A stretch of 37,229 bases of DNA, from assembly GCA_031553655.1 (NCBI GenBank), contig JAVBLG010000098.1, forward strand, positions 1-37,229, given 5' to 3'. Source of the stretch: JAVBLG01 sp031553655. Lineage in GTDB: Bacteria > Desulfobacterota > Desulfovibrionia > Desulfovibrionales > Desulfovibrionaceae. The position numbers and the translations under genes are program-made. Shown piece by piece: positions 23,538 through 31,945 of the stretch. Numbering within the stretch: position 1 is the first letter of the stretch; each line of letters opens with the position of its first letter. Below the pieces are notes generated by a model, which saw nothing but the letters and a program-made list of their open reading frames with translations, ran no database searches and was not told the DNA's origin.

Positions 23538-24368
23538 ATGGCAGTGCGTTCACTTAAGCCTACCTCCGCCGGGCGCCGTTTTCAGACTGTGTCCGACTTT
23601 GAGGAAATTACCCGCTCCTGCCCTGAAAAGTCTCTTACCGAGGGGCTTTCTAAAAAATCCGGGCGCAATTGCTACGGCCGGATTACCAGCAGACGGCGCG
23701 GCGGCGGCGTAAAACGCCTTTATCGGCTGATCGATTTCAAACGCGACAAAACCGGCATTGCCGGTCGTGTGGCGCATATTGAATACGATCCCAACCGCAC
23801 CGCGCGCATCGCCCTTCTGCACTATGAAGACGGCGAAAAGCGCTATATTCTTGCGCCTGTTGGTTTGAGTCAGGGCGACAGTGTTTATTCCGGCGAAGGC
23901 GCCGACATCAAGCCCGGCAATGCCATGCCCATGATGCGCATTCCGGTGGGTACCAACATCCACAATATCGAAATGCACCCCGGGCGCGGCGGCCAAATGT
24001 GCCGCGCCGCCGGAACCTATGCCCAGCTTGTGGCCAAGGAAGGGAAGTATGCCCTTCTGCGCCTGCCTTCGGGTGAAGTGCGCAAGGTGCTGGCCAGCTG
24101 CATGGCCACCATCGGCCAGGTGGGCAACATCCACCACGAAAATATTTCGCTTGGCAAGGCCGGGCGCAACCGTTGGCTGGGGCGTCGCCCCAAGGTGCGC
24201 GGCGTGGCCATGAATCCCATTGACCATCCGCTTGGTGGCGGCGAAGGCAGAAGCTCGGGCGGGCGCCATCCTGTGACCCCGTGGGGCATGCCCACCAAGG
24301 GTTACAAGACTCGTGACCGCAAGAAGCCTTCTTCCAAGCTTATCGTCAAACGCCGCGGCCAGAAGTAG
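23538..24368 (+). CDS. rplB: Ribosomal protein L2
   Basis: This 276-residue core 50S protein is needed for subunit joining and peptidyl transfer. It shows KSGRNCYGRITSRRRGGG, IEYDPNRTARIALL, the SH3-like middle, and the highly conserved C-terminal GGGEGRSSGGRHPVTPWG with the His near the peptidyl transferase centre. GAGGGAG lies before its ATG, one base after the rplW stop. Confidence 0.98.
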   Translation: MAVRSLKPTSAGRRFQTVSDFEEITRSCPEKSLTEGLSKKSGRNCYGRITSRRRGGGVKRLYRLIDFKRDKTGIAGRVAHIEYDPNRTARIALLHYEDGEKRYILAPVGLSQGDSVYSGEGADIKPGNAMPMMRIPVGTNIHNIEMHPGRGGQMCRAAGTYAQLVAKEGKYALLRLPSGEVRKVLASCMATIGQVGNIHHENISLGKAGRNRWLGRRPKVRGVAMNPIDHPLGGGEGRSSGGRHPVTPWGMPTKGYKTRDRKKPSSKLIVKRRGQK

Positions 24369-24379
24369 GGGAATAGAAA

Positions 24380-24664
24380 ATGCCCAGATCTCTGAAAAAA
24401 GGGCCGTTTGTTGACGGCCATCTTATGAAAAAAGTGGATGCGTCGGTTGCCAGCGGTGATCGGCGGGTACTCAAAACTTGGTCGCGCCGTTCGACAATTT
24501 TGCCGGAAATGGTGGGACTGACTTTTGCGGTACATAATGGAAAGAAATTCGTGCCGGTTTTTGTGACCGAAAACATGGTGGGCCACAAGCTTGGCGAATT
24601 TTCGCCGACCAGGGTTTTCCACGGACATGCCGGCGACAAGAAAACCAAGGCCGGCAAGAAATAG
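24380..24664 (+). CDS. rpsS: Ribosomal protein S19
   Basis: This 94-residue 30S head protein pairs with S13 near the A-site tRNA. It starts MPRSLKKGPFVDGHL and has KTWSRRSTILPEMVGLTFAV and GHKLGEFSPTRVFHGH, all standard. It is followed after nine bases by rplV. Confidence 0.98.
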   Translation: MPRSLKKGPFVDGHLMKKVDASVASGDRRVLKTWSRRSTILPEMVGLTFAVHNGKKFVPVFVTENMVGHKLGEFSPTRVFHGHAGDKKTKAGKK

Positions 24665-24673
24665 GGGTGTGAG

Positions 24674-25012
24674 ATGGAATCTAGAGCTACAGCCAAATTC
24701 CAGCGCGTGTCCCCGCAGAAGGCGCGCCTTGTTGCGCGCAACGTGCAGGGCCTGAGAGTGGAAAAGGCTTTGAATATTCTGCGCTTCACCCCCAACAAGT
24801 CTGCGGGCATTCTGTACGGGGTAATGAAGTCGGCGCTGTCCAATGCCGACCAGCTTGGCGGAGTTGATGTGGACGCCATGGTGGTAAAGGAAATTCTGGT
24901 CAATGAGGGGCCGTCGTGGAAGCGTTTCCTTCCCCGCGCCCAGGGTCGCGCCAACCGCATCAGCAAGCGCACCAGCCACATCACCGTAATACTCGCTGAA
25001 GGGCAGGATTAA
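24674..25012 (+). CDS. rplV: Ribosomal protein L22
   Basis: This 112-residue 50S protein has a beta-hairpin lining the exit tunnel, as L4 does. RVSPQKARLVARNVQGLRVE and FLPRAQGRANRISKRTSHIT are diagnostic. Ribosome site GGGGTG precedes the ATG. Confidence 0.98.
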   Translation: MESRATAKFQRVSPQKARLVARNVQGLRVEKALNILRFTPNKSAGILYGVMKSALSNADQLGGVDVDAMVVKEILVNEGPSWKRFLPRAQGRANRISKRTSHITVILAEGQD

Positions 25013-25015
25013 ACT

Positions 25016-25657
25016 ATGGGTCAGAAAGTACATCCCTATGGGTTCCGCCTTGGGTACAATAAAAATTGGACTTCGCGCTGGTTCAGCAAAAAGGACTATC
25101 CCAAGATGGTACGCGAAGACAATAGTATTCGCGTTTATGTGAAGAAACTGCTGTACCATGCCGGCATTTCCAAGATCGAAATTGAACGCGCCGGAGGCAA
25201 GGTGCGGCTGATTCTTTCCACGGCCAGGCCCGGGATTGTTATTGGACGCAAGGGTGTGGAGATAGAAAAATTGCGCGGCGATCTGCGCAAGAAATTCGGC
25301 TGTGAATTTTCTTTGGAAGTAAACGAAATTCGCCGTCCGGAAATTGAAGCGCAGCTTGTGGCCGAAAATATAGCCATGCAGCTTGAACGCCGGGTGGCTT
25401 TCCGCCGGGCGATGAAGCGCACGGTGTCCATGGCCCGCAAGTTTGGCGGCGAAGGCATCAAGGTTACCTGCGCAGGCCGCTTGGCCGGGGCCGAAATAGC
25501 TCGTACCGAATGGTATCGCGACGGCCGGGTGCCGCTGCAGACCTTGCGTGCCGACATTGACTACGGCTTTGCCGAAGCGCGCACCACCTATGGCATTATC
25601 GGGGTCAAGGTGTGGATTTACAAAGGCGAAATTCTCGATAAAGAGGTGGAACAGTAA
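25016..25657 (+). CDS. rpsC: Ribosomal protein S3
   Basis: This 213-residue 30S protein lies at the mRNA entry tunnel. MGQKVHPYGFRLGYNKNW opens it. The KH domain has the GxxG loop in IVIGRKGVEIEKLR, and the C-terminal domain has GRLAGAEIARTEWYRDGRVP. Its stop overlaps the ATG of rplP by one base, indicating coupled translation. Confidence 0.98.
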   Translation: MGQKVHPYGFRLGYNKNWTSRWFSKKDYPKMVREDNSIRVYVKKLLYHAGISKIEIERAGGKVRLILSTARPGIVIGRKGVEIEKLRGDLRKKFGCEFSLEVNEIRRPEIEAQLVAENIAMQLERRVAFRRAMKRTVSMARKFGGEGIKVTCAGRLAGAEIARTEWYRDGRVPLQTLRADIDYGFAEARTTYGIIGVKVWIYKGEILDKEVEQ

Positions 25658-26070
25658 TGCTCGCCCCCAAAAAAGTAAAATTCCGCAAATGGCAGAAAGG
25701 CCGCCTGCGCGGCAAGGCTATCCGCGGAGCTACCATAGCCTTCGGCGACTTTGCCTTGAAGAGCATTGAACACGGCAAGCTCAGCAACCAGGAAATTGAA
25801 GCGGCCCGTATTGCCATGATGCGCCACATCAAGCGCGGCGGCAAGGTCTGGATCCGTATTTTCCCGCATAAGCCTGTAACAGCTAAGCCTCTGGAAACAA
25901 GGCAGGGTTCGGGTAAAGGCGCTCCTGTCGGGTGGTGCGCTCCGGTGAGACCCGGGCGCATTTTGTACGAAATCAAGGGCGTTACCCTTGAACTGGCCAA
26001 GGAAGCTTTGACCCGCGCCGCGCACAAGCTTTCGGTGAAAACGGTCATCGTGGTCAGGGAGGGTTTTTAA
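25657..26070 (+). CDS. rplP: Ribosomal protein L16
   Basis: This 137-residue 50S protein near the A-site tRNA elbow starts MLAPKKVKFRKWQKGR and has ARIAMMRHIKRGGKVWIRIF, GSGKGAPVGWCAPV and RPGRILYEI. The ATG shares its A with the rpsC stop and has GAGGTGG upstream. rpmC begins directly after its stop. Confidence 0.98.
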   Translation: MLAPKKVKFRKWQKGRLRGKAIRGATIAFGDFALKSIEHGKLSNQEIEAARIAMMRHIKRGGKVWIRIFPHKPVTAKPLETRQGSGKGAPVGWCAPVRPGRILYEIKGVTLELAKEALTRAAHKLSVKTVIVVREGF

Positions 26071-26274
26071 ATGGCAGCCACCAAAAAAACCGATTTGTCG
26101 GGACTGGACGCGAGCGGGCTCAAGGCCAAGGCCGTGGAACTGCGCAAGGGTGTTTTTGATTTGCGTATCAAACACGCCACCGCCCAGCTTGAGAACACTG
26201 CTTCCATCAAGGCCGCCAAGCGTGAGCTGGCGAGAGTTTTGACCGCACTAAAGGAAAAGGAATCGAGGGCCTAG
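26071..26274 (+). CDS. rpmC: Ribosomal protein L29
   Basis: This 67-residue two-helix 50S protein beside the tunnel exit is recognised from its place and from VELRKGVFDLRIKHATAQLENTASIKAAKRELARV with the usual charged helices. The N-terminus (MAATKKTDLSGLD) is slightly longer than in E. coli. The ATG abuts the rplP stop and GGGAGG lies within the rplP end. Confidence 0.95.
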   Translation: MAATKKTDLSGLDASGLKAKAVELRKGVFDLRIKHATAQLENTASIKAAKRELARVLTALKEKESRA

Positions 26275-26276
26275 GT

Positions 26277-26543
26277 ATGTCCGAAGCACTGGAAAAACGC
26301 AAGGGCAGGATGCTTACGGGCACTGTGGTCAGCGACAAAAATGACAAGACCATAGTTGTGCGCGTTGAAATGCAGATCATGCATCCTCTGCTGAAAAAGT
26401 ATGTCAGGCGCCGCAAGAAGCTTACCGCTCACGATCCGCAGAATGAATGCGGCATGGGCGACAAGGTCAAGATTGTGGAATTTCGGCCGATGTCGCGCAA
26501 CAAACGCTGGCATCTGGTATCCATCATTGAAAAAGCCGTATAG
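26277..26543 (+). CDS. rpsQ: Ribosomal protein S17
   Basis: This 88-residue OB-fold 30S protein contacts helices 7 and 11 of 16S rRNA. RMLTGTVVSDKNDKTIVVRV and KLTAHDPQNECGMGDKVKI are the family hallmarks. GAGGG precedes the ATG two bases after rpmC. Confidence 0.97.
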   Translation: MSEALEKRKGRMLTGTVVSDKNDKTIVVRVEMQIMHPLLKKYVRRRKKLTAHDPQNECGMGDKVKIVEFRPMSRNKRWHLVSIIEKAV

Positions 26544-26552
26544 GGTAAAGCC

Positions 26553-26921
26553 ATGATCCAGGTAGAATCCACGCTCCAGGTGGCGGATAATTCCGGCGCC
26601 AAGAAAGTTGCCTGCATCAAGGTGCTCGGCGGCTCCAAGCGCCGCTACGCCACTGTGGGAGATATTATTATGGTTTCGGTAAAAGAAGCCATGCCCCACA
26701 GCAAAGTGAAAAAGGGCGACGTAATGCAGGCTGTCATTGTGCGTACCCGTAAGGAAGTGCGCCGCGTTGACGGTTCATACATCAAGTTCGACGGCAATGC
26801 CGCCGTGCTGCTGTCGAAACAGGGCGAGCCCGTCGGCACGCGCATTTTCGGGCCGGTGGCCCGTGAGCTTCGGGGACGCAACTTCATGAAGATCGTCTCG
26901 CTTGCGCCTGAAGTGCTGTAG
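26553..26921 (+). CDS. rplN: Ribosomal protein L14
   Basis: This 122-residue 50S protein forms an intersubunit bridge and is the docking site of silencing factor RsfS. MIQVESTLQVADNSGAKKV, KVLGGSKRRYATVGD, and GTRIFGPVARELR are all conserved, and length is exactly typical. Confidence 0.98.
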   Translation: MIQVESTLQVADNSGAKKVACIKVLGGSKRRYATVGDIIMVSVKEAMPHSKVKKGDVMQAVIVRTRKEVRRVDGSYIKFDGNAAVLLSKQGEPVGTRIFGPVARELRGRNFMKIVSLAPEVL

Positions 26922-26932
26922 GAGATGAGCAA

Positions 26933-27256
26933 ATGAAGAATTACCGTTTGCGTAAAGATGATAAGGTTATGGTTATAAGCGGCAAAGACGCCGGTAAGGT
27001 TGGCAAGGTGCTCAAGATCCTGCGCAAGAAGGATCGAGTGCTGGTGGAAAAGGTGAATATGGTCAAGCGCCATATGCGCCCCAACCCATATCGGCAGCAG
27101 CCTGGCGGCATCGTGGAAAAGGAAATGCCCATCCACGTTTCCAACTTGATGGTGGTATGTTCGGCCTGCGCCAAGCCTTCACGGGTTGGTTACAGGTATA
27201 CCGAGGACGGCAAAAAGGTTCGCTTCTGCAAGAAGTGCAACGAAGTCATGGAATAG
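26933..27256 (+). CDS. rplX: Ribosomal protein L24 (zinc-ribbon-bearing form)
   Basis: This 107-residue 50S assembly initiator has the KOW motif in DDKVMVISGKDAGKVGKVLK and PGGIVEKEMPIHVSNLM. The C-terminal part has C76-x2-C79 and C99-x2-C102, which should bind zinc; many bacterial L24 proteins lack these cysteines. GGAG precedes the ATG. Confidence 0.97.
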   Translation: MKNYRLRKDDKVMVISGKDAGKVGKVLKILRKKDRVLVEKVNMVKRHMRPNPYRQQPGGIVEKEMPIHVSNLMVVCSACAKPSRVGYRYTEDGKKVRFCKKCNEVME

Positions 27257-27266
27257 GGTGCAGACG

Positions 27267-27806
27267 ATGACGCGTCTTGAAAAAATATATCGGGAGAAAG
27301 TGGTTCCGGTACTGCAAGGAGAATTTACCTACAAGTCTCCTATGCAGATCCCCGGCATCGAGAAAATCTCCCTGAATATCGGACTCGGCGCCGCAAGCCA
27401 GAACAATAAGCTCATGGAAGAAGCCATTATTGAGCTCACCTCCATAGCCGGGCAGAAAGCGGTGATCACGCGGGCCAAAAAATCCATAGCCTCATTTAAA
27501 CTGCGCGAAGGTATGCCCATTGGGGCCAGAGTGACCCTGCGCAAAGACCTTATGTGGGATTTTCTGGACAAACTCATAAATTTTGCTCTGCCGAGGGTTC
27601 GCGACTTTCGCGGCATTCCCGACAGGGGCTTTGATGGACGGGGCAATTTTACCTTGGGCATCAAAGAGCACACCATTTTTCCTGAACTGGAAGCCGACAG
27701 GGTTGACAACCCCAAGGGTATGAACATCACCATCGTGACCTCGGCCAGAACCGACAAGGAAGGCAAGTTCCTTCTTGATCAGCTCGGTATGCCGTTCAGG
27801 AAGTAG
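27267..27806 (+). CDS. rplE: Ribosomal protein L5
   Basis: This 179-residue protein is part of the 5S rRNA particle of the central protuberance. ITRAKKSIASFKLREGMPIG, LPRVRDFRGI and NFTLGIKEHTIFPE are diagnostic. The ATG at 27267 follows GGGTG; an earlier start at 27186 lies inside rplX and is rejected. Confidence 0.98.
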   Translation: MTRLEKIYREKVVPVLQGEFTYKSPMQIPGIEKISLNIGLGAASQNNKLMEEAIIELTSIAGQKAVITRAKKSIASFKLREGMPIGARVTLRKDLMWDFLDKLINFALPRVRDFRGIPDRGFDGRGNFTLGIKEHTIFPELEADRVDNPKGMNITIVTSARTDKEGKFLLDQLGMPFRK

Positions 27807-27816
27807 GAGTCAAGCA

Positions 27817-28002
27817 ATGTCGCGTACATCCCTGGAAGTTAAGGCCGGCCGCAAGGCCAAATTTTCTTCGCGCCAGTACAATCGCTGCCCGCTGTGCGGG
27901 CGTTCGCGGGCATATATGCGCAAATTCGGTCTCTGCCGTATTTGCTTCCGCAATATGTCGCTGCGCGGCGAACTGCCCGGCGTCAGAAAATCAAGCTGGT
28001 AG
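27817..28002 (+). CDS. rpsN: Ribosomal protein S14, zinc-binding type
   Basis: This 61-residue short S14 of the 30S head has C-x2-C and C-x2-C in NRCPLCGRSRAY and GLCRICFRNM, binding one zinc. It ends in GELPGVRKSSW as usual for the short form. The ATG at 27817 has TAGGAG just upstream; the upstream in-frame start lies within rplE. Confidence 0.97.
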   Translation: MSRTSLEVKAGRKAKFSSRQYNRCPLCGRSRAYMRKFGLCRICFRNMSLRGELPGVRKSSW

Positions 28003-28022
28003 TAAATAATAAGGAGTCAAGA

Positions 28023-28403
28023 ATGGTTACCGATCCTATTGCCGATATGCTCACGCGTATCCGCAACGCGCATTTGGCCCTGCATAAGGAAGTGAATGTG
28101 CCGCGCTCCAAGATGAAGGAATCCATTGCCGCCATCTTGAAGCAGGAAGGCTATGTTGAAGATGTGGCCGTTGACGGCAGAGTCATCACCATTTCCCTCA
28201 AGTACCTCAGAGGCAAACCCGGCATCGCCGGCCTCCGGCGCATAAGCACTCCCGGACGTCGCCGCTATGTTGGCGCCGGCGAGATTCCCAGGGTGTTGAA
28301 CGGTCTTGGCATTTGCATTCTGTCCACTTCTCGCGGCGTTCTCGATGGCGAAACCGCCAAGGAACGCAAGGTGGGCGGCGAACTTTTGTGTACAATATGG
28401 TAG
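28023..28403 (+). CDS. rpsH: Ribosomal protein S8
   Basis: This 126-residue 16S-binding protein represses the spc operon in E. coli. It starts MVTDPIADMLTRIRNA and ends with LSTSRGVLDGETAKERKVGG plus LLCTIW, matching the family. GGAG is ideally placed. An early in-frame start at 27894 lies in rpsN and is rejected. Confidence 0.98.
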   Translation: MVTDPIADMLTRIRNAHLALHKEVNVPRSKMKESIAAILKQEGYVEDVAVDGRVITISLKYLRGKPGIAGLRRISTPGRRRYVGAGEIPRVLNGLGICILSTSRGVLDGETAKERKVGGELLCTIW

Positions 28404-28410
28404 GCGAATT

Positions 28411-28950
28411 ATGTCGCGTATAGGAAAGTTGCCGATCCCCATCCCTTCCGGCGTGGAAGTGAAAATCGGGGAAGGCGAAGTAGAAGTCAAGGGCCCCAAG
28501 GGCACAGTGAAAACGCCAGTCTGCTCCTGCATCAACTATGAACAGGAAGCCGGCAGCATCAAGCTGACCAGAAAGGAAGAAACCTCCGAATCCCGTGCCC
28601 AGCACGGCCTCAGGCGCACCCTGCTGGCCAACTGCATTGCCGGAGTGAGCAAAGGGTTCACCAAAACCCTGGAAGTCATCGGCGTAGGCTACAAGGTGGC
28701 GGTAAAGGGCAATATGGTGGAACTGGCTGTGGGCTTTTCCCACCCGGTGTTCGTGGATCTTCCCGACGGCATAAAGGCTGCCGTGGAAGGCCAGAAGCTG
28801 ATACTCTCCGGCATCAACAAAGAGTTGCTCGGCGAAACAGCGGCCAAGATCCGGCGTATCCGCAAGCCCGAACCTTACAAGGGCAAGGGCATCAAGTATG
28901 AAACCGAAGTTATTCGTCGCAAGGTCGGCAAGTCCGGCGGCAAGAAATAG
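28411..28950 (+). CDS. rplF: Ribosomal protein L6
   Basis: This 179-residue 50S protein is close to the factor-binding site. MSRIGKLPIPIPSGVEV opens it; VEVKGPKGTV, GVSKGFTKTLEVIGVGYK, RRIRKPEPYKGKGIKYETE complete the two-domain pattern. It starts eight bases after rpsH. Confidence 0.98.
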   Translation: MSRIGKLPIPIPSGVEVKIGEGEVEVKGPKGTVKTPVCSCINYEQEAGSIKLTRKEETSESRAQHGLRRTLLANCIAGVSKGFTKTLEVIGVGYKVAVKGNMVELAVGFSHPVFVDLPDGIKAAVEGQKLILSGINKELLGETAAKIRRIRKPEPYKGKGIKYETEVIRRKVGKSGGKK

Positions 28951-28963
28951 GCGGGTATAGATT

Positions 28964-29323
28964 ATGAAATTTTCTAAAAACGAAGCCAGACAGCGCCGTA
29001 AAGTCCGCATTCGTAAAAAGATCAGCGGTACTACCGAGCGTCCGCGTCTGGTGGTATACAGATCCAACCTGCACATTTACGTTCAGCTTGTGGACGACGC
29101 CGCGGGCACAACCCTGGCTGCCGCTTCAACCTTGGCTCTGGCCAAAACGAAAGACGGCGCTCATTGCAACAAAAGCGGCGCGGAAATGGTAGGGCAGGAA
29201 ATTGCCCGTCTGGCCAAAGAAAAAAATATTGCCAAGGTGGTTTTTGATCGCAACGGCTATCTCTACCACGGACGCATAAAAGCCGTAGCCGATGGCGCTC
29301 GCCAGGGCGGACTGGAGTTTTAA
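28964..29323 (+). CDS. rplR: Ribosomal protein L18
   Basis: This 119-residue 5S rRNA-binding protein shows RKKISGTTERPRLVVYRSNL, HIYVQLVDD, and the C-terminal KVVFDRNGYLYHGRIKAVAD with GLEF at the end. It is one base from rpsE. Confidence 0.97.
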   Translation: MKFSKNEARQRRKVRIRKKISGTTERPRLVVYRSNLHIYVQLVDDAAGTTLAAASTLALAKTKDGAHCNKSGAEMVGQEIARLAKEKNIAKVVFDRNGYLYHGRIKAVADGARQGGLEF

Positions 29324-29324
29324 T

Positions 29325-29840
29325 ATGCGGCAGGAAGCTATTGAACAGCAGCAACAGGTTGAAACCGGCGAAATCGAGAAAATAGTCTCTTTGAACCGGG
29401 TGGCCAAAGTGGTCAAGGGCGGCCGTCGCTTCAGCTTCAGCGCCCTGGTTGTGGTTGGTGACGGCAAGGGCGGCGTGGGTTTTGGCCTCGGCAAAGCCCA
29501 GGAAGTTCCCGAAGCCTTGCGCAAGGCCACAGAAAAGGCTCGCAAAAACCGTGTGAAAATTAATCTGGTGGAAGGCACGCTTCCTTATGAAGTGCTCGGG
29601 CATTTCGGAGCCGGCAGCGTTATGCTCAAGCCGGCCTCCGAGGGCACGGGCATCATTGCCGGCGGCGCCGTGCGTGCGGTGATGGAAGCGGTCGGGGTTA
29701 GCGATGTGCTGGCTAAGGCCATCGGTACCAACAATCCGCACAATGTTCTGCGGGCCACCATGCAGGGGCTCATGTCTCTGCGCAGCGCCGAGGATGTATC
29801 CAAAATGCGCGGCAAAAAGCTGGAAGCGCCGAGGAAATAG
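29325..29840 (+). CDS. rpsE: Ribosomal protein S5
   Basis: This 171-residue 30S protein governs accuracy and mRNA unwinding. The dsRBD-like part has VSLNRVAKVVKGGRRFSFSA and VVVGDGKGGVGFGLGKA; the C-terminal domain has GTGIIAGGAVRAVMEAVGV and DVLAKAIGTNNPHNV. The ATG at 29325 follows TGGAG; the earlier start at 29292 lies in rplR. Confidence 0.98.
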   Translation: MRQEAIEQQQQVETGEIEKIVSLNRVAKVVKGGRRFSFSALVVVGDGKGGVGFGLGKAQEVPEALRKATEKARKNRVKINLVEGTLPYEVLGHFGAGSVMLKPASEGTGIIAGGAVRAVMEAVGVSDVLAKAIGTNNPHNVLRATMQGLMSLRSAEDVSKMRGKKLEAPRK

Positions 29841-29842
29841 TC

Positions 29843-30019
29843 ATGGCAGAGATCAAGGTTAAATTGCTTAAAGGCCGCATTGGCTGCAAGCCGGACCAAT
29901 GCAAGACTCTGGACGCCCTCGGGCTGAAGCGGCGGGAAATGGTCAAGACCTTCGAAGACAACCCCGCCATTCGTGGAATGATCAAGAAAGTTGTGCATCT
30001 GGTTGAAGTGGTGGAATAA
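29843..30019 (+). CDS. rpmD: Ribosomal protein L30
   Basis: This 58-residue 50S protein starts MAEIKVKLLKGRIGCKPDQC and has TLDALGLKRREMVKTFEDNP and a valine-rich end, in line with L30. GAGGAAATAG precedes the ATG two bases after rpsE. An intergenic hairpin separates it from rplO. Confidence 0.95.
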   Translation: MAEIKVKLLKGRIGCKPDQCKTLDALGLKRREMVKTFEDNPAIRGMIKKVVHLVEVVE

Positions 30020-30040
30020 AATTTCCCACTTCGCCGGCAG

Positions 30041-30072
30041 GAGCGGGCGGCCGTTTGCGCCAATGCCCGCTC
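30041..30072 (+). promoter_or_regulatory. Hairpin in the rpmD-rplO gap
   Basis: GAGCGGGC / GCCCGCTC form a perfect 8-bp stem around a 16-base loop with an inner GGC/GCC pairing. No T-tract follows. It could protect or process the mRNA, or regulate rplO translation. Confidence 0.5.
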
Positions 30073-30108
30073 AAGCGTAACTGCGACAAGTTTGCCCGGA
30101 GGCATACA

Positions 30109-30558
30109 ATGCAATTGCATGATTTATATCCTTTTCCTGAAGAACGTAAAACCCGCAAGAGAGTCGGGCGGGGCAGCGGCTCCGGCCTGGGCTGTACCTC
30201 GGGCAAGGGCAATAAGGGCCAGAACGCCCGCGCCGGCGGCGGAGTGCGCCCCGGATTTGAAGGTGGCCAGATGCCCCTGCAACGCCGTTTGCCCAAACGC
30301 GGCTTCAAGAACTTTCCTTTTAAGACCACCTATGAAGTGATCAACCTCGGTCGGCTTTATGCCGCCTTTGAAGGCAAAAAGGAAGTTCTGCTCGACGACA
30401 TTTATGATCGCGGGCTTGCTTCACGCGGGGCGATGGTAAAAATTCTTTCTGAAGGTGAAGCTTCTTTTGCCCTCAGCATTGAGGCCCACAAGTTCAGTGC
30501 GGCCGCCACGGAAAAAATTAAGGCGGCGGGTGGCGAAGCCAAGGCGCTTCTGAGCTAG
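30109..30558 (+). CDS. rplO: Ribosomal protein L15
   Basis: This 149-residue 50S assembly protein starts MQLHDLYPFPEERKTRKRVG with the conserved Gly-rich GRGSGSGLGCTSGKGNKGQ, GVRPGFEGGQMPLQRRLPKRGF, and an alpha/beta end. The ATG at 30109 has GGAGG at good spacing; a longer start at 30055 lies within the upstream hairpin. Confidence 0.98.
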   Translation: MQLHDLYPFPEERKTRKRVGRGSGSGLGCTSGKGNKGQNARAGGGVRPGFEGGQMPLQRRLPKRGFKNFPFKTTYEVINLGRLYAAFEGKKEVLLDDIYDRGLASRGAMVKILSEGEASFALSIEAHKFSAAATEKIKAAGGEAKALLS

Positions 30559-30579
30559 CCGGCAGTCTTTTGTATAAAT

Positions 30580-30609
30580 CCGCCCGGGGTGTGTCTGCGC
30601 CCCGGGCGG
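30580..30609 (+). promoter_or_regulatory. Strong hairpin in the rplO-secY gap
   Basis: CCGCCCGGGG / CCCCGGGCGG form a perfect 10-bp stem with a 10-base loop, 23 bases before the secY ATG. No T-tract follows, only CAAAAAATAG. It may attenuate expression of secY relative to the ribosomal genes or be a processing site. Confidence 0.55.
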
Positions 30610-30631
30610 CAAAAAATAGTCAGGATATGAT

Positions 30632-31945
30632 ATGGCGCCTGGTGGTGTTTCCAATATAGCGGGCCAGTCCGAGCTTCTGAAGAAGATCGGCTGGACTTTT
30701 TTGATTCTGAGTTGCTACAGGGCCGGTGTGCATATTCCCGTTCCGGGCGTTGACGCCGCCGCTCTGGCGCACTTTTTTGAAAGCATGTCTGGAACGCTGT
30801 TCGGTCTTTTCGACATGTTTTCCGGCGGCGGCCTTTCCAACGTCTCGGTATTCGCCCTCGGTATTATGCCTTACATTTCCGCCTCGATCATCATGCAGCT
30901 TATGCAGGTGGTCAGCCCGGACATAAAGCGTATGGCCAAGGAAGAAGGCCAGGCCGGAAGGCGCAAGATAACGCAATATACGCGTTATCTTACCGTGTTG
31001 ATCACAATAATTCAGGGCTTTGGCATAGCAGTGGGCCTTGAGGGTATGCACAGCCCGGCTGGCAGCCCTGTGGTTCTTGAACCGGGTTGGCATTTCAGGC
31101 TCATGACCATACTCACCTTTACCGCCGGTACTGTGTTGATCATGTGGCTTGGCGAGCAGATAACCGAAAAGGGCATCGGCAACGGAATTTCGTTGATCAT
31201 CTTCTCGGGGATTGTGGTGGGCATACCTAGGGCCATTTTACAGTCCTATTCGCTTATATCCGCCGGTGACATGAGTATTTTTATAGCAATTGCCATTATT
31301 GTGCTGATGACTGCGGTAACTATAGGCATTGTATTTATGGAGAGGGCGCAGCGCCGAATTCCAATTCATTATGCCAAACGTCAGGTCGGGCGCAAAATGT
31401 ATGGCGGGCAGACCACTCACCTGCCGCTCAGAGTGAATACCGCCGGGGTTATTCCTCCCATTTTCGCTTCGAGCCTTTTGCTCTTCCCGGCTACCATTGG
31501 CCAATTTTCACATAACGAGTTTCTACAGAAGGCGGCTTCTTATTTTTCGCCCAACAGCATTATCTACAATTTGATTTTTGTCGGGTTGATTTTCTTCTTC
31601 TGCTACTTTTACACAGCTATTATTTTCGACCCCAAAGATATGTCGGAAAACCTTAAGAAGGCTGGGGGGTTCATTCCCGGCATCCGCCCTGGTGAAAAGA
31701 CCCAGGAATACATTGATACGGTACTCTCCAGGCTTACACTCTGGGGAGGTGTTTATATATCTCTTATCTCCGTGTTGCCCATGCTGCTCATTGCCAATTT
31801 CAACGTGCCGTTTTATTTCGGCGGTACCAGCCTTTTGATCTTGGTGGGTGTGGCCATGGACTTCATGTCACAGGTTGAGTCGCACTTGATTTCGCATCAA
31901 TACGAAGGCCTGATGGGCAAGACGCGTATAAAGGGTCGGGCTTGA
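30632..31945 (+). CDS. secY: Protein translocase subunit SecY
   Basis: This 437-residue channel subunit of the Sec translocon lies in the inner membrane. Ten hydrophobic segments are visible. Hallmarks are AGVHIPVPGVD near the start, SIIMQLMQVVSPDIKRM, GNGISLIIFSGIVVGIPRA, RRIPIHYAKRQVGRK with the cytoplasmic loop that contacts the ribosome and SecA, LRVNTAGVIPPIFASSLLL, and the last cytoplasmic loop PGIRPGEKTQEYID. Ribosome site CAGGAT is modest. The stop overlaps the start of map. Confidence 0.98.
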   Translation: MAPGGVSNIAGQSELLKKIGWTFLILSCYRAGVHIPVPGVDAAALAHFFESMSGTLFGLFDMFSGGGLSNVSVFALGIMPYISASIIMQLMQVVSPDIKRMAKEEGQAGRRKITQYTRYLTVLITIIQGFGIAVGLEGMHSPAGSPVVLEPGWHFRLMTILTFTAGTVLIMWLGEQITEKGIGNGISLIIFSGIVVGIPRAILQSYSLISAGDMSIFIAIAIIVLMTAVTIGIVFMERAQRRIPIHYAKRQVGRKMYGGQTTHLPLRVNTAGVIPPIFASSLLLFPATIGQFSHNEFLQKAASYFSPNSIIYNLIFVGLIFFFCYFYTAIIFDPKDMSENLKKAGGFIPGIRPGEKTQEYIDTVLSRLTLWGGVYISLISVLPMLLIANFNVPFYFGGTSLLILVGVAMDFMSQVESHLISHQYEGLMGKTRIKGRA

